Notes under the pieces: generated by a model | Databases searched by the model: none | What the model was told of the DNA's origin: nothing | The model's input: the letters and a program-made list of their open reading frames with translations, nothing else | Source of the DNA: Candidatus Syntrophocurvum alkaliphilum | GTDB taxonomy: Bacteria; Bacillota; Syntrophomonadia; Syntrophomonadales; Syntrophomonadaceae | DNA length: 64,000 nt | Direction of reading: 5' to 3' | NCBI RefSeq assembly: GCF_009734445.1 | Contig: NZ_CP046457.1 | Location: 1,358,001-1,422,000 of the forward strand | In this document: positions 17,340 to 25,630 of the stretch, one piece after another | Layout: each line of letters starts with the position of its first letter | Numbering within the stretch: the stretch's first letter is position 1 | Program-made: the position numbers and the translations under genes

Positions 17340-18003
17340 TATAATTTCCTCCTACTATCAATGTTTTAACTGGTTGAAAACTAACTCTATGAATTGGTGT
17401 TACACCATTTTTAAATAATGCTTGAATATGCTTTTTGGTAGCATAACCTTTATGCTTACCAAAGCCATAATAAGGATATAATGAATCATATGAGTTTAAA
17501 AGATTATCCCTTTCTACTTTGGCTAATATCGAAGCACAAGCAATAGACATGCTTTTACTGTCACCTCTAATAATAGATTGCTGTTTAATATTTATATCGT
17601 TAATTTTTAGTGCATCTATTAATAAAAAATCTGGTTGCAGTGTTAGTCCATTTATAGCAAGCTTCATAGCTTCTATAGTTGCATTTAATATATTAATCTC
17701 ATCTAAGTAAGGAGGATTTATAAAGGCAACTGCCCATGCTAAAGCCTGTTTTTTTATTTCCTGAGATAAGTACAAGCGTTTTTTTTCAGTTAATTTTTTG
17801 GAATCATCTACTTCTTCTAATATAAAATCAGGAGGGAGTATAACAGCACTAGCTGCTACAGGCCCAGCTATGCACCCTCTCCCTACTTCATCAACACCTG
17901 CGATTAACTCGTAACCCTGTTTATGTAATTCAGACTCATACATTTTCATTTCTTCTAAACGATTTAACTCTTCTAATCTTAAGAATCTTATCTTTTCTTG
18001 CAT
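17317..18003 (-). CDS. rnhB: Ribonuclease HII
   Basis: RNase HII removes ribonucleotides and RNA primers from DNA. The 228-residue protein has the catalytic motif GVDEVGRGCIAGPV (near residue 36), VDDSKKLTEKKR, DFLLIDALKI with its active-site Asp, and KGYATKKHIQAL. The N-terminal extension of about 30 residues is typical of the Bacillus form. The ATG has GGTGA upstream. It lies downstream of rbgA in the conserved order, but here the oxidoreductase and yedE loci separate the two. Confidence 0.95.
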   Translation of the reverse strand: MQEKIRFLRLEELNRLEEMKMYESELHKQGYELIAGVDEVGRGCIAGPVAASAVILPPDFILEEVDDSKKLTEKKRLYLSQEIKKQALAWAVAFINPPYLDEINILNATIEAMKLAINGLTLQPDFLLIDALKINDINIKQQSIIRGDSKSMSIACASILAKVERDNLLNSYDSLYPYYGFGKHKGYATKKHIQALFKNGVTPIHRVSFQPVKTLIVGGNYSEQPGLF

Positions 18004-18044
18004 TCTTAATTCACCTTTTTTATTATCAATTTTTCAAAACTAGA

Positions 18045-18114
18045 GGGGAAGCACGGGGACGGTTCTTTTGCTTCCTTTTTTTAGGAAGCAAAAGAACCGT
18101 CCCCGTGCTTCCCC
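18045..18114. repeat. REP-like palindrome, copy 2
   Basis: This is a perfect 32-bp inverted repeat (18045-18076 with 18083-18114) around a T6 loop, with the GGGGACGGTTCTTTT core inside GGAAGC/GCTTCC arms. A fragment of another arm (CCCGTGCTTTC) follows. It separates the oxidoreductase gene end from rnhB. Confidence 0.93.
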
Positions 18115-18126
18115 ACCCGTGCTTTC

Positions 18127-20070
18127 TTATTTATTTTTTAATATATAATATACTTGTTCACCTACCATATATCCTTCTAACATAGCATCCCTAATACCTC
18201 TAACTTCTACTGCATCACCTATAGCAAAAACCAGAGGTATTGATTTTTTAACTTTATTATATATTTCATTAGAAGGTGTTCTACCTACAGCATAAACCAC
18301 ATAATCAAAATCGATTATTTCTTCTTTTTGAGAATTATTAATCAAAGCTTGATTAATATCTATTTTAACAATTAGAGAATTAACTTTCTTAATTAAACCT
18401 TTATTTTCTAAACGATTCATTAAATCACGTCGATTTTTCTTTTCCATATTTTGAGCCAGGTGGGGTTTTTGTTCTAATATTATTACATTATTACTTTCCA
18501 ATAAAAATTCAGCTGTCTCACAGCCTACTGCTCCCCCTCCTATAACTAATACTTTTTTATTTTTAATCACTGTTTTGTGATTTAAAATATCATCTGCACT
18601 TATAAATTTGGAATAATCGTTAGATTTTATATCTAACATGTTTGGTTCTGAACCAGTTGCCAAAACCAATATATCTGTATCTATAGCTATGTCCTTAAAA
18701 TCAATATAAGTATTTAGAACTACATTTACTTTTGATTTATAAACTCTTTTTTTTAAATTTTCTTTAAATAATTTAATCCTTTGTTTATATGGTGGTATTG
18801 ATGCAATGTTTAGTTGGCCTCCTAATGATGATTCCTTTTCATAAATTGTTACATCAAAACCCTTCTCACTTAATGATAAAGATGTCTGCATGCCAGCAGG
18901 ACCACCACCTATTACTACAGCTTTAAATTTACCATTTATACTTCGTTTTTCTCCATTATTTTCTACTCTTCCAATCATAGGGTTTACACTACATTTTACA
19001 GGTAAACCTTTAAATCTATTTCCAACACACATATTGCACATTATACATGGTGTAATATCAGCTAATTTATCATCATGAGCTTTATTAACCCAGTCACTGT
19101 CAGCTAATAATGCTCTCCCCAAAAATACATAATCTGCTTGATTTTTTGCAATAATATTATTGGCCATTATTGGACTACATATTACCCCCCCGGTAATAAC
19201 TGGTATACTTACAGCTTTTTTCACCTTTTCCGCTAAATATACTCGCCAGCCTTCTGGATATGAAACTGGTTCTACACTAGTTAACCCAGACTCATAAGTA
19301 CCACAAGAGGTATGAATTATATCAACACCACTTTTTTCAAGCACTTGACATATTTTTATTGCTTCATCTGGCTTTAAACCTCCTTTTACAAAATCATCTA
19401 TGTTAATTCGTACAGATAATGCAAGCTTAATAGGTAAGTTTTTTATACCATTAACAATTTCTAGCAAAAAACGTATTCTATTATTAAAGCTTCCACCATA
19501 TTCATCATTTCTTTTGTTGGTGTGGGGTGATAAAAATTGATTTATTAAATAGCCATGTGCAGCATGTAATTCCACACCTTCAAACCCAGCCACATGTGCA
19601 TACTCAGCAGATGTTATAAATTTTTTAATTAAATTTTCTATTTCATCTTTTGTTAGCTCTCTAGGATTTTCTTTTACCATAGAACATGGAATTGAAGAAG
19701 GAGCAACTGGTTGGTTACCAGTAACTTTTTCTGAAGATTGCCTACCTCCATGAAATAACTGAATAAAACATTTACTACCATAACATTTTATAGACTTAGA
19801 TAAGTTAAACAATCCATTTATATATCGTGGATGATCTATATTAAGCTGATTTGTTCCTTCTCTACCATAAGCACTGTCTACACATGCAGCTTCAACTATT
19901 ATAAGACCCACACCACCAGCAGCTCTAGCTTCATAGCATTTAATTAGTGAATCAGTAACTTTTCCTTGAGTACTTGCATAACCGAATGTCACAGGTGCCA
20001 TTACTATGCGATTTTTTGTAAATAGATTACAAATATACCCCCTTTTAAAAATATGAGGAAATCTACTCAT
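18127..20070 (-). CDS. Old Yellow Enzyme-type NADH:flavin oxidoreductase with 4Fe-4S cluster (2,4-dienoyl-CoA reductase/enoate reductase-like)
   Basis: The 647-residue protein has three parts. First is an FMN-binding TIM barrel (GVELHAAHGYLINQFLSPHT with the catalytic His pair, then RNDEYGGSFNNR). Next is a cysteine cluster CIMCNMC followed 11 residues later by Cys, about residue 340. Last are FAD and NAD(P) Rossmann motifs (VIGGGPAGMQT near 390, VIGGGAVGCETAE near 505). This is the FadH/BaiCD/enoate reductase layout. It reduces C=C bonds of unsaturated acids, acyl-CoAs or steroids; the substrate cannot be deduced. The first cysteine spacing is one residue tighter than the pattern I expect. 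It stands alone between two REP-like elements. Confidence 0.9.
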   Translation of the reverse strand: MSRFPHIFKRGYICNLFTKNRIVMAPVTFGYASTQGKVTDSLIKCYEARAAGGVGLIIVEAACVDSAYGREGTNQLNIDHPRYINGLFNLSKSIKCYGSKCFIQLFHGGRQSSEKVTGNQPVAPSSIPCSMVKENPRELTKDEIENLIKKFITSAEYAHVAGFEGVELHAAHGYLINQFLSPHTNKRNDEYGGSFNNRIRFLLEIVNGIKNLPIKLALSVRINIDDFVKGGLKPDEAIKICQVLEKSGVDIIHTSCGTYESGLTSVEPVSYPEGWRVYLAEKVKKAVSIPVITGGVICSPIMANNIIAKNQADYVFLGRALLADSDWVNKAHDDKLADITPCIMCNMCVGNRFKGLPVKCSVNPMIGRVENNGEKRSINGKFKAVVIGGGPAGMQTSLSLSEKGFDVTIYEKESSLGGQLNIASIPPYKQRIKLFKENLKKRVYKSKVNVVLNTYIDFKDIAIDTDILVLATGSEPNMLDIKSNDYSKFISADDILNHKTVIKNKKVLVIGGGAVGCETAEFLLESNNVIILEQKPHLAQNMEKKNRRDLMNRLENKGLIKKVNSLIVKIDINQALINNSQKEEIIDFDYVVYAVGRTPSNEIYNKVKKSIPLVFAIGDAVEVRGIRDAMLEGYMVGEQVYYILKNK

Positions 20071-20161
20071 TTAGCTCTTCAACCTTTCTTTACTAATTAT
20101 TGCATATTATACCACATGAAGCTAAAAGCATATAGATTTAAAAACTTTTACATCCTGGGAA

Positions 20162-20250
20162 AAGCACGGGGGTCGGAAGCACGGGGGCGGTCTTTTGCTT
20201 CCTTTTCAGGAAGCAAAAGAACCGTCCCCGTGCTTCCGACCCCCGTGCTT
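20162..20250. repeat. REP-like palindrome, copy 3 (extended, imperfect)
   Basis: This is an 89-nt palindrome with arms of 42 and 43 nt. It is longer than copies 1 and 2 because the outer part AAGCACGGGGGTCGG is added, itself a partial copy of the arm. The left core has mutated (GGGGGCGGTCTTTT) while the right arm keeps the family sequence. It lies between tusA-like and oxidoreductase genes. Confidence 0.9.
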
Positions 20251-20278
20251 CCGCATATCCCTCATGCTCATAAATTAT

Positions 20279-20488
20279 TTATTTTTTTATTTCCATTTCC
20301 CAATCGTTTTTCTCATCTACTGTAAGATTAGCATCAAAACCTTGGGACTTTACTAATCTTAATACATTTTCTTTGGCAACTTGAGAGGTGCCTAAGATTA
20401 ATAATTCTTTGGCCCCCTTATCAATAGCTTTTTTTGTTTGTAATACCGGCATGGGACAACTTAGTCCTCTAACATCTAATTTATCCAT
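20279..20488 (-). CDS. TusA/SirA-like sulfurtransferase
   Basis: The 69-residue protein carries the TusA signature LDVRGLSCPMPVLQTKKAI, with the active cysteine in CPMP, and the fold's second half ENVLRLVKSQGF. TusA-like proteins carry persulfide (or selenide) sulfur to acceptors. It is 11 nt downstream of a YedE-type transporter, a pairing known from selenium and sulfur metabolism (yedE-yedF). It lacks the extra C-terminal DUF3343 part of YedF. It is probably a carrier working with the transporter. Confidence 0.92.
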   Translation of the reverse strand: MDKLDVRGLSCPMPVLQTKKAIDKGAKELLILGTSQVAKENVLRLVKSQGFDANLTVDEKNDWEMEIKK

Positions 20489-20499
20489 ATTTTTACCCC

Positions 20500-21576
20500 C
20501 TACTCCTCTCGATAGCTATAACCAATCCAGAACATAAATAAAATACCTACAACACAAGCAATTTGACCATATATACCAACACCATCTGGACTTGCAGCAA
20601 ATAAGAAGTTATGTGCAAATGCTGCTCCTACTACCATACCAGCCACAACTGCAGCAGCATCCATATCACCTTCACCGGTTAGAATTAGTTGTCTTAAAGG
20701 ACATCCTCCTAGTAGACATGCTGCTAATCCAACAAGGTATAGACCTAGGAAGTTCCAAATATGCATAGTGTGTGCTATTGGTTGATCTTCAAATCCTGGA
20801 TTAAAGAAGCCAAAAGGTATATTAAGTATTAACGCACCAGCAAATATACCTAAAAATCCGATAAGTAAATAATTGTCTCTTATTAAAATATAATCTCTAA
20901 TACCCCCACTCAAGCACAGTCTAGTACGTTGAGCTAACACTCCAACTATTAAGCCTGCGGCTAGTGCTACAAAAATCGGAGCAAACATTGAACCTGGTCC
21001 AGTTTCACTGAAGAACAGTGGACCACCTGCATCAGGATTGAAAACAGTGCCTTTTAATAATAGGAAATAGAAAAACACAAATACCAGTGGTAGTACAACC
21101 CCACCAGCATTAGAATGGCTATAATCTTGTCTTCCTAAATTAAATCCATTTCTTAAAAAGTATACTCCAGTTGCTACCCCAGCTACAAATCCTAAAAAAC
21201 CTATGTAGGCATTAAAGTCTCCACCAGCCATTCTAAGAACATCTCTTAAAGGACAACCTAAAAATACAAGTGCACCTATCATCATGAATACACCCATAAT
21301 AAACCTTAAAAATGTAGAAGAACCTCCGCGAGCTTTAAATTCCCCTGAAAACATAGCAATTAGCATTGCACCTAATATAAGACCAATAATCTCAGGACGC
21401 ATATACTGAACTACAGCCGCACGATGTAATCCAACAGCTCCAGCAATATCCCTTTCAAAGCATGCAATACAAAATCCCATGTTCAAGGGATTACCTAGCT
21501 TAACCAAAATTGCAGCAATTACACCTACAGATAAACCAGTAGCTAAAATTAACCACTTACTCCTATCCAACAACAT
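20500..21576 (-). CDS. yedE: YedE family putative selenium/sulfur transporter
   Basis: The 358-residue integral membrane protein has about nine or ten hydrophobic segments and the paired family motifs FLGCPLRDVLRMAGGD and LGGCPLRQLILTGEGD. The N-terminal NMGFCIACFERDIAGAVGLH is typical of the selenium-associated YedE/FdhT subgroup. YeeE/YedE proteins import thiosulfate or reduced selenium through conserved cysteines. The ATG lies only 2 nt after GGGAGG, so one of the two following TTG codons may be the true start. Two small hairpins (21589-21623) precede it. No selD or selenoprotein gene is in the window. Confidence 0.9.
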   Translation of the reverse strand: MLLDRSKWLILATGLSVGVIAAILVKLGNPLNMGFCIACFERDIAGAVGLHRAAVVQYMRPEIIGLILGAMLIAMFSGEFKARGGSSTFLRFIMGVFMMIGALVFLGCPLRDVLRMAGGDFNAYIGFLGFVAGVATGVYFLRNGFNLGRQDYSHSNAGGVVLPLVFVFFYFLLLKGTVFNPDAGGPLFFSETGPGSMFAPIFVALAAGLIVGVLAQRTRLCLSGGIRDYILIRDNYLLIGFLGIFAGALILNIPFGFFNPGFEDQPIAHTMHIWNFLGLYLVGLAACLLGGCPLRQLILTGEGDMDAAAVVAGMVVGAAFAHNFLFAASPDGVGIYGQIACVVGILFMFWIGYSYREE

Positions 21577-21697
21577 TACCTCCCACTTATAACCAAAGGT
21601 TATGGCTATAACTTTTAGTTATATTATTTATGTTTAATTATAATAGATTTATTCTTTATGTTTTTGTTTATTCCTGCTTTTGTTTGACAAAATTCTC

Positions 21698-21726
21698 AAA
21701 AAAAATACGCCCATATAAGGACGCAA
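21698..21726 (-). terminator. Terminator downstream of rbgA
   Basis: On the minus strand TGCGTCC pairs with GGGCGTA (two G-U pairs), followed by eight T residues, shortly after the rbgA stop. Confidence 0.75.
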
Positions 21727-21738
21727 GTTTTTTTATTA

Positions 21739-22575
21739 TTAATCAAGACATATTTTGCCTAAAAAACCTTTACGAAAGTCATTTAAAATTAGTTGATAGG
21801 TTTTTTGTATGTTCACGTCTCCTCCTTTATATATATGACCTCTTTTTCTTGCAATTTCAATTAATATTTCTCCTATCTCTTTATCTAAACTTTCAATTTT
21901 ATACTTTTCTTTTAATGTCTGCGAAAATGTCTTTTTTAAGTATTCAACAAGAAATATTGCTACCTCCTCATTATCATATGCATTTTCCCCGACGAGACTT
22001 AAAAGTGCAAGTTTTAACCCCTGTTCCTCACTTTCTACTTTAGGCCACATTAAACCTGGGGTATCCATAAATTCAATATCTTCTCGAATCCTTACCCATT
22101 GTTTTCCTCTGGTCAAACCAGGCTTAGCACCTGTTTTAGCCATTTTTTTACCAACTAGGTTATTTAAAAAGGTTGATTTGCCAACATTAGGGACCCCCAC
22201 TACCATTACCCTAGCTGGCCTAACTCGTCGGCCACGCTTTACCATCTCTTCAGCTAGTGGTTTGTAAGCTAGCTTTATCGTGTTAATAACGTCTTTAGAA
22301 CCTTTACCTTTAATAGAATCTATTGCTGTTACCCAAAACCCTTCTTCTTTAAAGTTACGCAAATGCTTATTAGTATCCTCTTTTTTTATTAGGTCTTTTT
22401 TGTTTAACACATATATTATTTTTTTCTTTTTCGCGATCTCTTCTAGATCCATATTTCTACATGACAATGGCGCTCTTGCATCAACTAATATTAATACTAT
22501 ATCAACTAACTTTATATTTTCTTCAATTTCTCTTTTGGCCTTAACCATATGCCCTGGGTACCAGTTAATTGCCAC
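21739..22575 (-). CDS. rbgA: Ribosome biogenesis GTPase RbgA (YlqF)
   Basis: RbgA is a circularly permuted GTPase needed for late 50S assembly. Its motifs run G4-G1-G3: NKKDLI, then VGVPNVGKST, then DTPGLMWPK. I start it at GTG (AINWYPGHMVKAKREI), ten bases after GGGGG. An upstream in-frame ATG would run back through rplS and is spurious. The resulting 278 residues is the normal size. A hairpin terminator lies just ahead of it, so its expression may depend on read-through from rplS. Confidence 0.95.
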   Translation of the reverse strand: MAINWYPGHMVKAKREIEENIKLVDIVLILVDARAPLSCRNMDLEEIAKKKKIIYVLNKKDLIKKEDTNKHLRNFKEEGFWVTAIDSIKGKGSKDVINTIKLAYKPLAEEMVKRGRRVRPARVMVVGVPNVGKSTFLNNLVGKKMAKTGAKPGLTRGKQWVRIREDIEFMDTPGLMWPKVESEEQGLKLALLSLVGENAYDNEEVAIFLVEYLKKTFSQTLKEKYKIESLDKEIGEILIEIARKRGHIYKGGDVNIQKTYQLILNDFRKGFLGKICLD

Positions 22576-22594
22576 TATATAAACCCCCATATTT

Positions 22595-22623
22595 AAAAAG
22601 AGAATACCAAAACTGGTATTCTC
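22595..22623 (-). terminator. Terminator/attenuator between rplS and rbgA
   Basis: GAGAATACCA pairs perfectly with TGGTATTCTC, followed by TTTTT on the minus strand. It lies 22 nt after the rplS stop and only about 20 nt before the rbgA start. Confidence 0.85.
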
Positions 22624-22645
22624 CTCATTTCTCGTTATGTTTATT

Positions 22646-22996
22646 TTAGTATCTACCTTTTTCTTTAACTCTAGCCTTTTTACCAGTTCTGCCACGTAGA
22701 TAAAACAATCTAGCTCTTCTAACTTTACCACGTCTGGTAACTTCTATTTTTGCTACTCTGGGTGAATGAAATGGAAAAGTTCTTTCTACTGCTACACCAT
22801 AAGAGAGTCTTCTAACAGTAAATGTTTTAGATAGCCCTTCTCCTCTTATTTTCATTACAGTTCCTTCAAAAATCTGAATTCTTTCTCTTGTTCCTTCAAT
22901 AACTTTTACATGCACCTTCACAGTATCCCCAGGTCCAAAATTAGGCCTATCGTCTTTATAATGTTCTTGTTCAATAAATTTAATTATATCTTGCAT
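22646..22996 (-). CDS. rplS: 50S ribosomal protein bL19
   Basis: The 116-residue protein has the L19 landmarks [40 protein letters not shown] and [17 protein letters not shown]. It has its own likely promoter and a good GGAGG site. It follows trmD and an RNA methyltransferase gene in the same direction, the usual rpsP-rimM-trmD-rplS order. Confidence 0.98.
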   Translation of the reverse strand: MQDIIKFIEQEHYKDDRPNFGPGDTVKVHVKVIEGTRERIQIFEGTVMKIRGEGLSKTFTVRRLSYGVAVERTFPFHSPRVAKIEVTRRGKVRRARLFYLRGRTGKKARVKEKGRY

Positions 22997-23073
22997 TATC
23001 TTTTACCTCCTTCCAGGAAATGTTCGTACATTCTATATTTAATGCAGCGGAACACGTATTATACAACAAGGGT

Positions 23074-23103
23074 ATTATATCACAAGTAAAGATATAACCT
23101 CAA
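23074..23103 (-). promoter_or_regulatory. Likely promoter of rplS
   Basis: On the minus strand TTGAGG, an 18-bp spacer and an extended -10 (TGATATAAT) lie in the 113-bp gap ahead of rplS. A second -10-like TATAAT lies about 15 bp closer. Confidence 0.5.
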
Positions 23104-23109
23104 GAAAAA

Positions 23110-23688
23110 CTAGATACTAAACCAGAATTCTCCTAATAATCTATCTAAAATAATTGAAACTGCACTTCTTACAGAAAGATGATTATAAGTACCTCCTGGC
23201 TCTATTGGATGTAATATATAATCACACTTGTTAATAAGTTCTTCTGCAATCCCCCAACCTGTCCCAAACAAAATTAAAAAGCATTTATCTTCATTAAATA
23301 TTTTATTTTTTAAACTTTTATAACTTACACTATTTTTATATATACGTGCATCAGTAGCTACAGTAGTAACTTTCTGCCCAGTTTCATTTTCAATTTTATC
23401 TACTGTTTCTTTAAAATCATGAGTTAATCTCATTATATTAAAGGCTTCTTTTCTATCCGGATTATAGACTCCACCATACCCTTCCTGCCAATAGCTCATT
23501 ATATCTTTTATTAGACTCTGCTGGTTTGGCGAAGGATGTACTATGAAAAAAGAATCTACATTATAAGTCTTAGCACATCTTGATATATCATGTAAATCTA
23601 AGTTGGTAATAGAAGTAGTTATTGTTTCCATTTGTTTATTATACATAGGATAATGCATTAAAGCTATATATACCTTCGAGTTTCTCAC
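23110..23688 (-). CDS. SpoU/TrmD-superfamily RNA methyltransferase (Methyltrn_RNA_4 type)
   Basis: The 192-residue protein has the knotted-methyltransferase pattern. It opens with VYIALMHYPMYNKQ and TNLDLHDISRCAKTYNV; the SAM-binding end is FLILFGTGWGIAEE, then HPIEPGGTYNHLSVRSAVSI. This family is often encoded between trmD and rplS in Clostridia, but its RNA target is unknown. I use the GTG start ten bases after GGGAG, directly after the trmD stop. Confidence 0.88.
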   Translation of the reverse strand: MRNSKVYIALMHYPMYNKQMETITTSITNLDLHDISRCAKTYNVDSFFIVHPSPNQQSLIKDIMSYWQEGYGGVYNPDRKEAFNIMRLTHDFKETVDKIENETGQKVTTVATDARIYKNSVSYKSLKNKIFNEDKCFLILFGTGWGIAEELINKCDYILHPIEPGGTYNHLSVRSAVSIILDRLLGEFWFSI

Positions 23689-23689
23689 T

Positions 23690-24421
23690 TTAACTATACT
23701 CCCTATCAAACAGTATTTCTTTTAAAATTTTTTCTTCTTCTTCATCAAATTCTTTTGATAATAAAAGATCAGGACGTTTTATTAGTGTTCTTAACAAGCT
23801 TTGCTTTTTTCTGAATAACCTTATGTTTTCATGATGACCAGAAAGTAATATATCAGGAACTTTTAATCCATTAAATTCTGCAGGTCTTGTATAATGTGGA
23901 TATTCAAGTAAATAATCAGTAAACGATTCATCTATAGCAGAGTTATCATCTCCTAAAACACCAGGTATTAACCTCGTCACAGCATCAGTTAAAACTAAAG
24001 CCGGAAGTTCTCCACCTGTTAGAACATAGTCACCAATAGATATTTCTTCATCAACTTCTGTTAATGCTCTTTCGTCTACACCTTCATAATGTCCACAAAG
24101 AACTACTAAATGGCTTTTTTCAGATAACTCTTTTACTTTTTTTTGATTTAGGACTTTCCCTTGTGGTGACATATATATAACCCATGAATTCACTTTTTTA
24201 ATATCATTAATAGCAGATATTAACACATCAGCCTTTAATACCATACCTGAACCGCCACCATATGGGTAATCATCAACCTGGCGGTGTTTGTTGAGAGCAT
24301 AATTACGAATATTTATTGTTTCTACTTCGATCTTTCCTTTATCTATAGCCCTACCAACTATACTTTCATTTAATGGATTAATAAAAAAATCGGGAAATAG
24401 TGTTAAGATGTCTATCTTCAT
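23690..24421 (-). CDS. trmD: tRNA (guanine-37-N1)-methyltransferase
   Basis: TrmD methylates G37 of tRNAs reading CNN codons and prevents frameshifting. The 243 residues hold the trefoil-knot SAM site (LCGHYEGVDERAL, then EISIGDYVLTGGELPALVLTD) and the early motif KIDILTLFPDFF. The second methionine is chosen because GGAGG lies five bases upstream. It overlaps nothing and follows rimM by 11 nt in the conserved operon. Confidence 0.97.
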   Translation of the reverse strand: MKIDILTLFPDFFINPLNESIVGRAIDKGKIEVETINIRNYALNKHRQVDDYPYGGGSGMVLKADVLISAINDIKKVNSWVIYMSPQGKVLNQKKVKELSEKSHLVVLCGHYEGVDERALTEVDEEISIGDYVLTGGELPALVLTDAVTRLIPGVLGDDNSAIDESFTDYLLEYPHYTRPAEFNGLKVPDILLSGHHENIRLFRKKQSLLRTLIKRPDLLLSKEFDEEEEKILKEILFDREYS

Positions 24422-24432
24422 TTTAACCTCCA

Positions 24433-24948
24433 TTATTCTAGCAAACCAGGTAAGAGCTCTACTTTCATTAAATTATTGTCTATATCTGTATCTTTAATAA
24501 CCTGTTTTATCGCAGGTAATAATATTTCTCCATAAACTTCAGATTTAATTACATAGACATCATTAGCACCTGTTTCAATAATGTCTATAATTTTTCCTAG
24601 CTCCCCCTTTTCCTCATCATAAACATTTAAACCAATTAATTGAAAATGATAATAATACCCAGGGGGTAAAGGATATACTTGATTTTCAGGTATTTTTAAA
24701 TGGGCGTGATTAATAGTTTGCGCTTCCTCTCTAGTATTGATTTCCTTTAGTTTTAACAATATATGTTGCTTATGTTTACCTACTGACTCAATGTTAAATG
24801 TTTTAGACTCACTATCCTTATTTATAATGACTTCTTCGAGGTCATTAAACCGTTCTGGGAATTCAGTTAGTGGTATTACTTTGATTATTCCCCTCACGCC
24901 ATGAGTTCCACTTATTTTACCAATACTAATTAATTCTTTTGATTGCAT
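24433..24948 (-). CDS. rimM: Ribosome maturation factor RimM
   Basis: The 171-residue protein has the N-terminal RimM barrel (ISIGKISGTHGVRGIIKVIP) and the PRC-barrel half (GLNVYDEEKGELGKIIDIIE, LLPAIKQVI). It assists 16S rRNA processing and 30S maturation together with S19. It is placed between khpA and trmD, but a REP-like palindrome and a hairpin intervene between khpA and rimM. Confidence 0.96.
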   Translation of the reverse strand: MQSKELISIGKISGTHGVRGIIKVIPLTEFPERFNDLEEVIINKDSESKTFNIESVGKHKQHILLKLKEINTREEAQTINHAHLKIPENQVYPLPPGYYYHFQLIGLNVYDEEKGELGKIIDIIETGANDVYVIKSEVYGEILLPAIKQVIKDTDIDNNLMKVELLPGLLE

Positions 24949-24987
24949 TTTATACCCCCAAATAAAAAACTGTTAGGAGTCAGAGGG

Positions 24988-25055
24988 TGAGTCAAAGGGG
25001 ACGGTTCTTTTTGACTCATATTAATGAGTCAAAAAGAACCGTCCCCTTTGACTCA
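24988..25055. repeat. REP-like palindrome, copy 4 (variant arms)
   Basis: This is a perfect 32-bp inverted repeat with a 4-nt loop. It keeps the GGGGACGGTTCTTT core of the other copies, but the flanking arms are GAGTCA/TGACTC instead of GGAAGC/GCTTCC. It lies within the SRP/ribosome operon between khpA and rimM. Confidence 0.93.
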
Positions 25056-25062
25056 AAAGCAA

Positions 25063-25083
25063 TAGGGCTAATAATTAGCCCTA
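25063..25083 (-). terminator. Perfect hairpin overlapping the khpA stop (weak terminator)
   Basis: TAGGGCTAA and TTAGCCCTA form a perfect 9-bp stem that includes the end of the stop codon region; the T-tail (ATTGCTTTT) is poor. It may slow transcription or protect the upstream mRNA end. Confidence 0.45.
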
Positions 25084-25311
25084 TCTCATAATTTCTACTG
25101 CTACTCTTTTTCCTTCTTTGGCTGCAGCAGCCTTTGTTAATGTGCGAATAGATTTCGCAATTTTCCCCTGTTTGCCAATAACTTTGCCCATATCATCAGG
25201 CGCAACCCTTAATTCAAGGATTATTGATCTATCACCCTCTACTTCTTGGACATCAACTTCATCGGGGTTATCTACCAGTGATCTGGCAATAAGTTCAACT
25301 AGGTCTTTCAC
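25081..25311 (-). CDS. khpA: RNA-binding protein KhpA (YlqC, KH domain)
   Basis: The 76-residue single KH-domain protein has the GxxG loop in VIGKQGKIAKSIRTL. KhpA pairs with KhpB/Jag and binds many RNAs in Firmicutes. Start is GTG behind a GGGGGTGAAATAG site, 16 nt after rpsP. Position after rpsP in the SRP operon is conserved. Confidence 0.95.
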   Translation of the reverse strand: MKDLVELIARSLVDNPDEVDVQEVEGDRSIILELRVAPDDMGKVIGKQGKIAKSIRTLTKAAAAKEGKRVAVEIMR

Positions 25312-25327
25312 CTATTTCACCCCCAGG

Positions 25328-25591
25328 TTATTTCCGACTTGCAAATTTAGCTGTAATACCTTGTTTTTGTAAAATTGATTTTGCTGTAGCTGAAGGTTTT
25401 GCACCATCTGATAGCCATTTAATTGCTTTTTCTTCATCAATTTTAATGGTAGCTGGATTAGTGGTTGGATCATAATATCCTATTTCCTCTATAAAACGAC
25501 CATCTCTTGGTGACCTAGCGTCAGCTACTACAACTCTATAAAAAGGTCTTTTTTTAGCTCCCATTCTTCTCAATCTTATTTTTGTCGCCAC
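25328..25591 (-). CDS. rpsP: 30S ribosomal protein bS16
   Basis: The 87-residue protein begins [20 protein letters not shown] and continues [19 protein letters not shown], the bS16 signature. It lies 39 nt after ffh in the same operon with a GGAGG-type site. Confidence 0.98.
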   Translation of the reverse strand: MATKIRLRRMGAKKRPFYRVVVADARSPRDGRFIEEIGYYDPTTNPATIKIDEEKAIKWLSDGAKPSATAKSILQKQGITAKFASRK

Positions 25592-25630
25592 AATTTCACC
25601 TCCCTTTATATTTCACGGATTTATGTTTAA

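Noticed and set aside
22576-22731. Longer RbgA with 52 extra N-terminal residues
   Set aside because: That extension lies within and after rplS, lacks a ribosome-binding site, and the GTG start gives the family's canonical N-terminus.
9716-25055. CRISPR array made from the recurring palindromes
   Set aside because: The copies are kilobases apart without regular spacers, and no cas genes are present.
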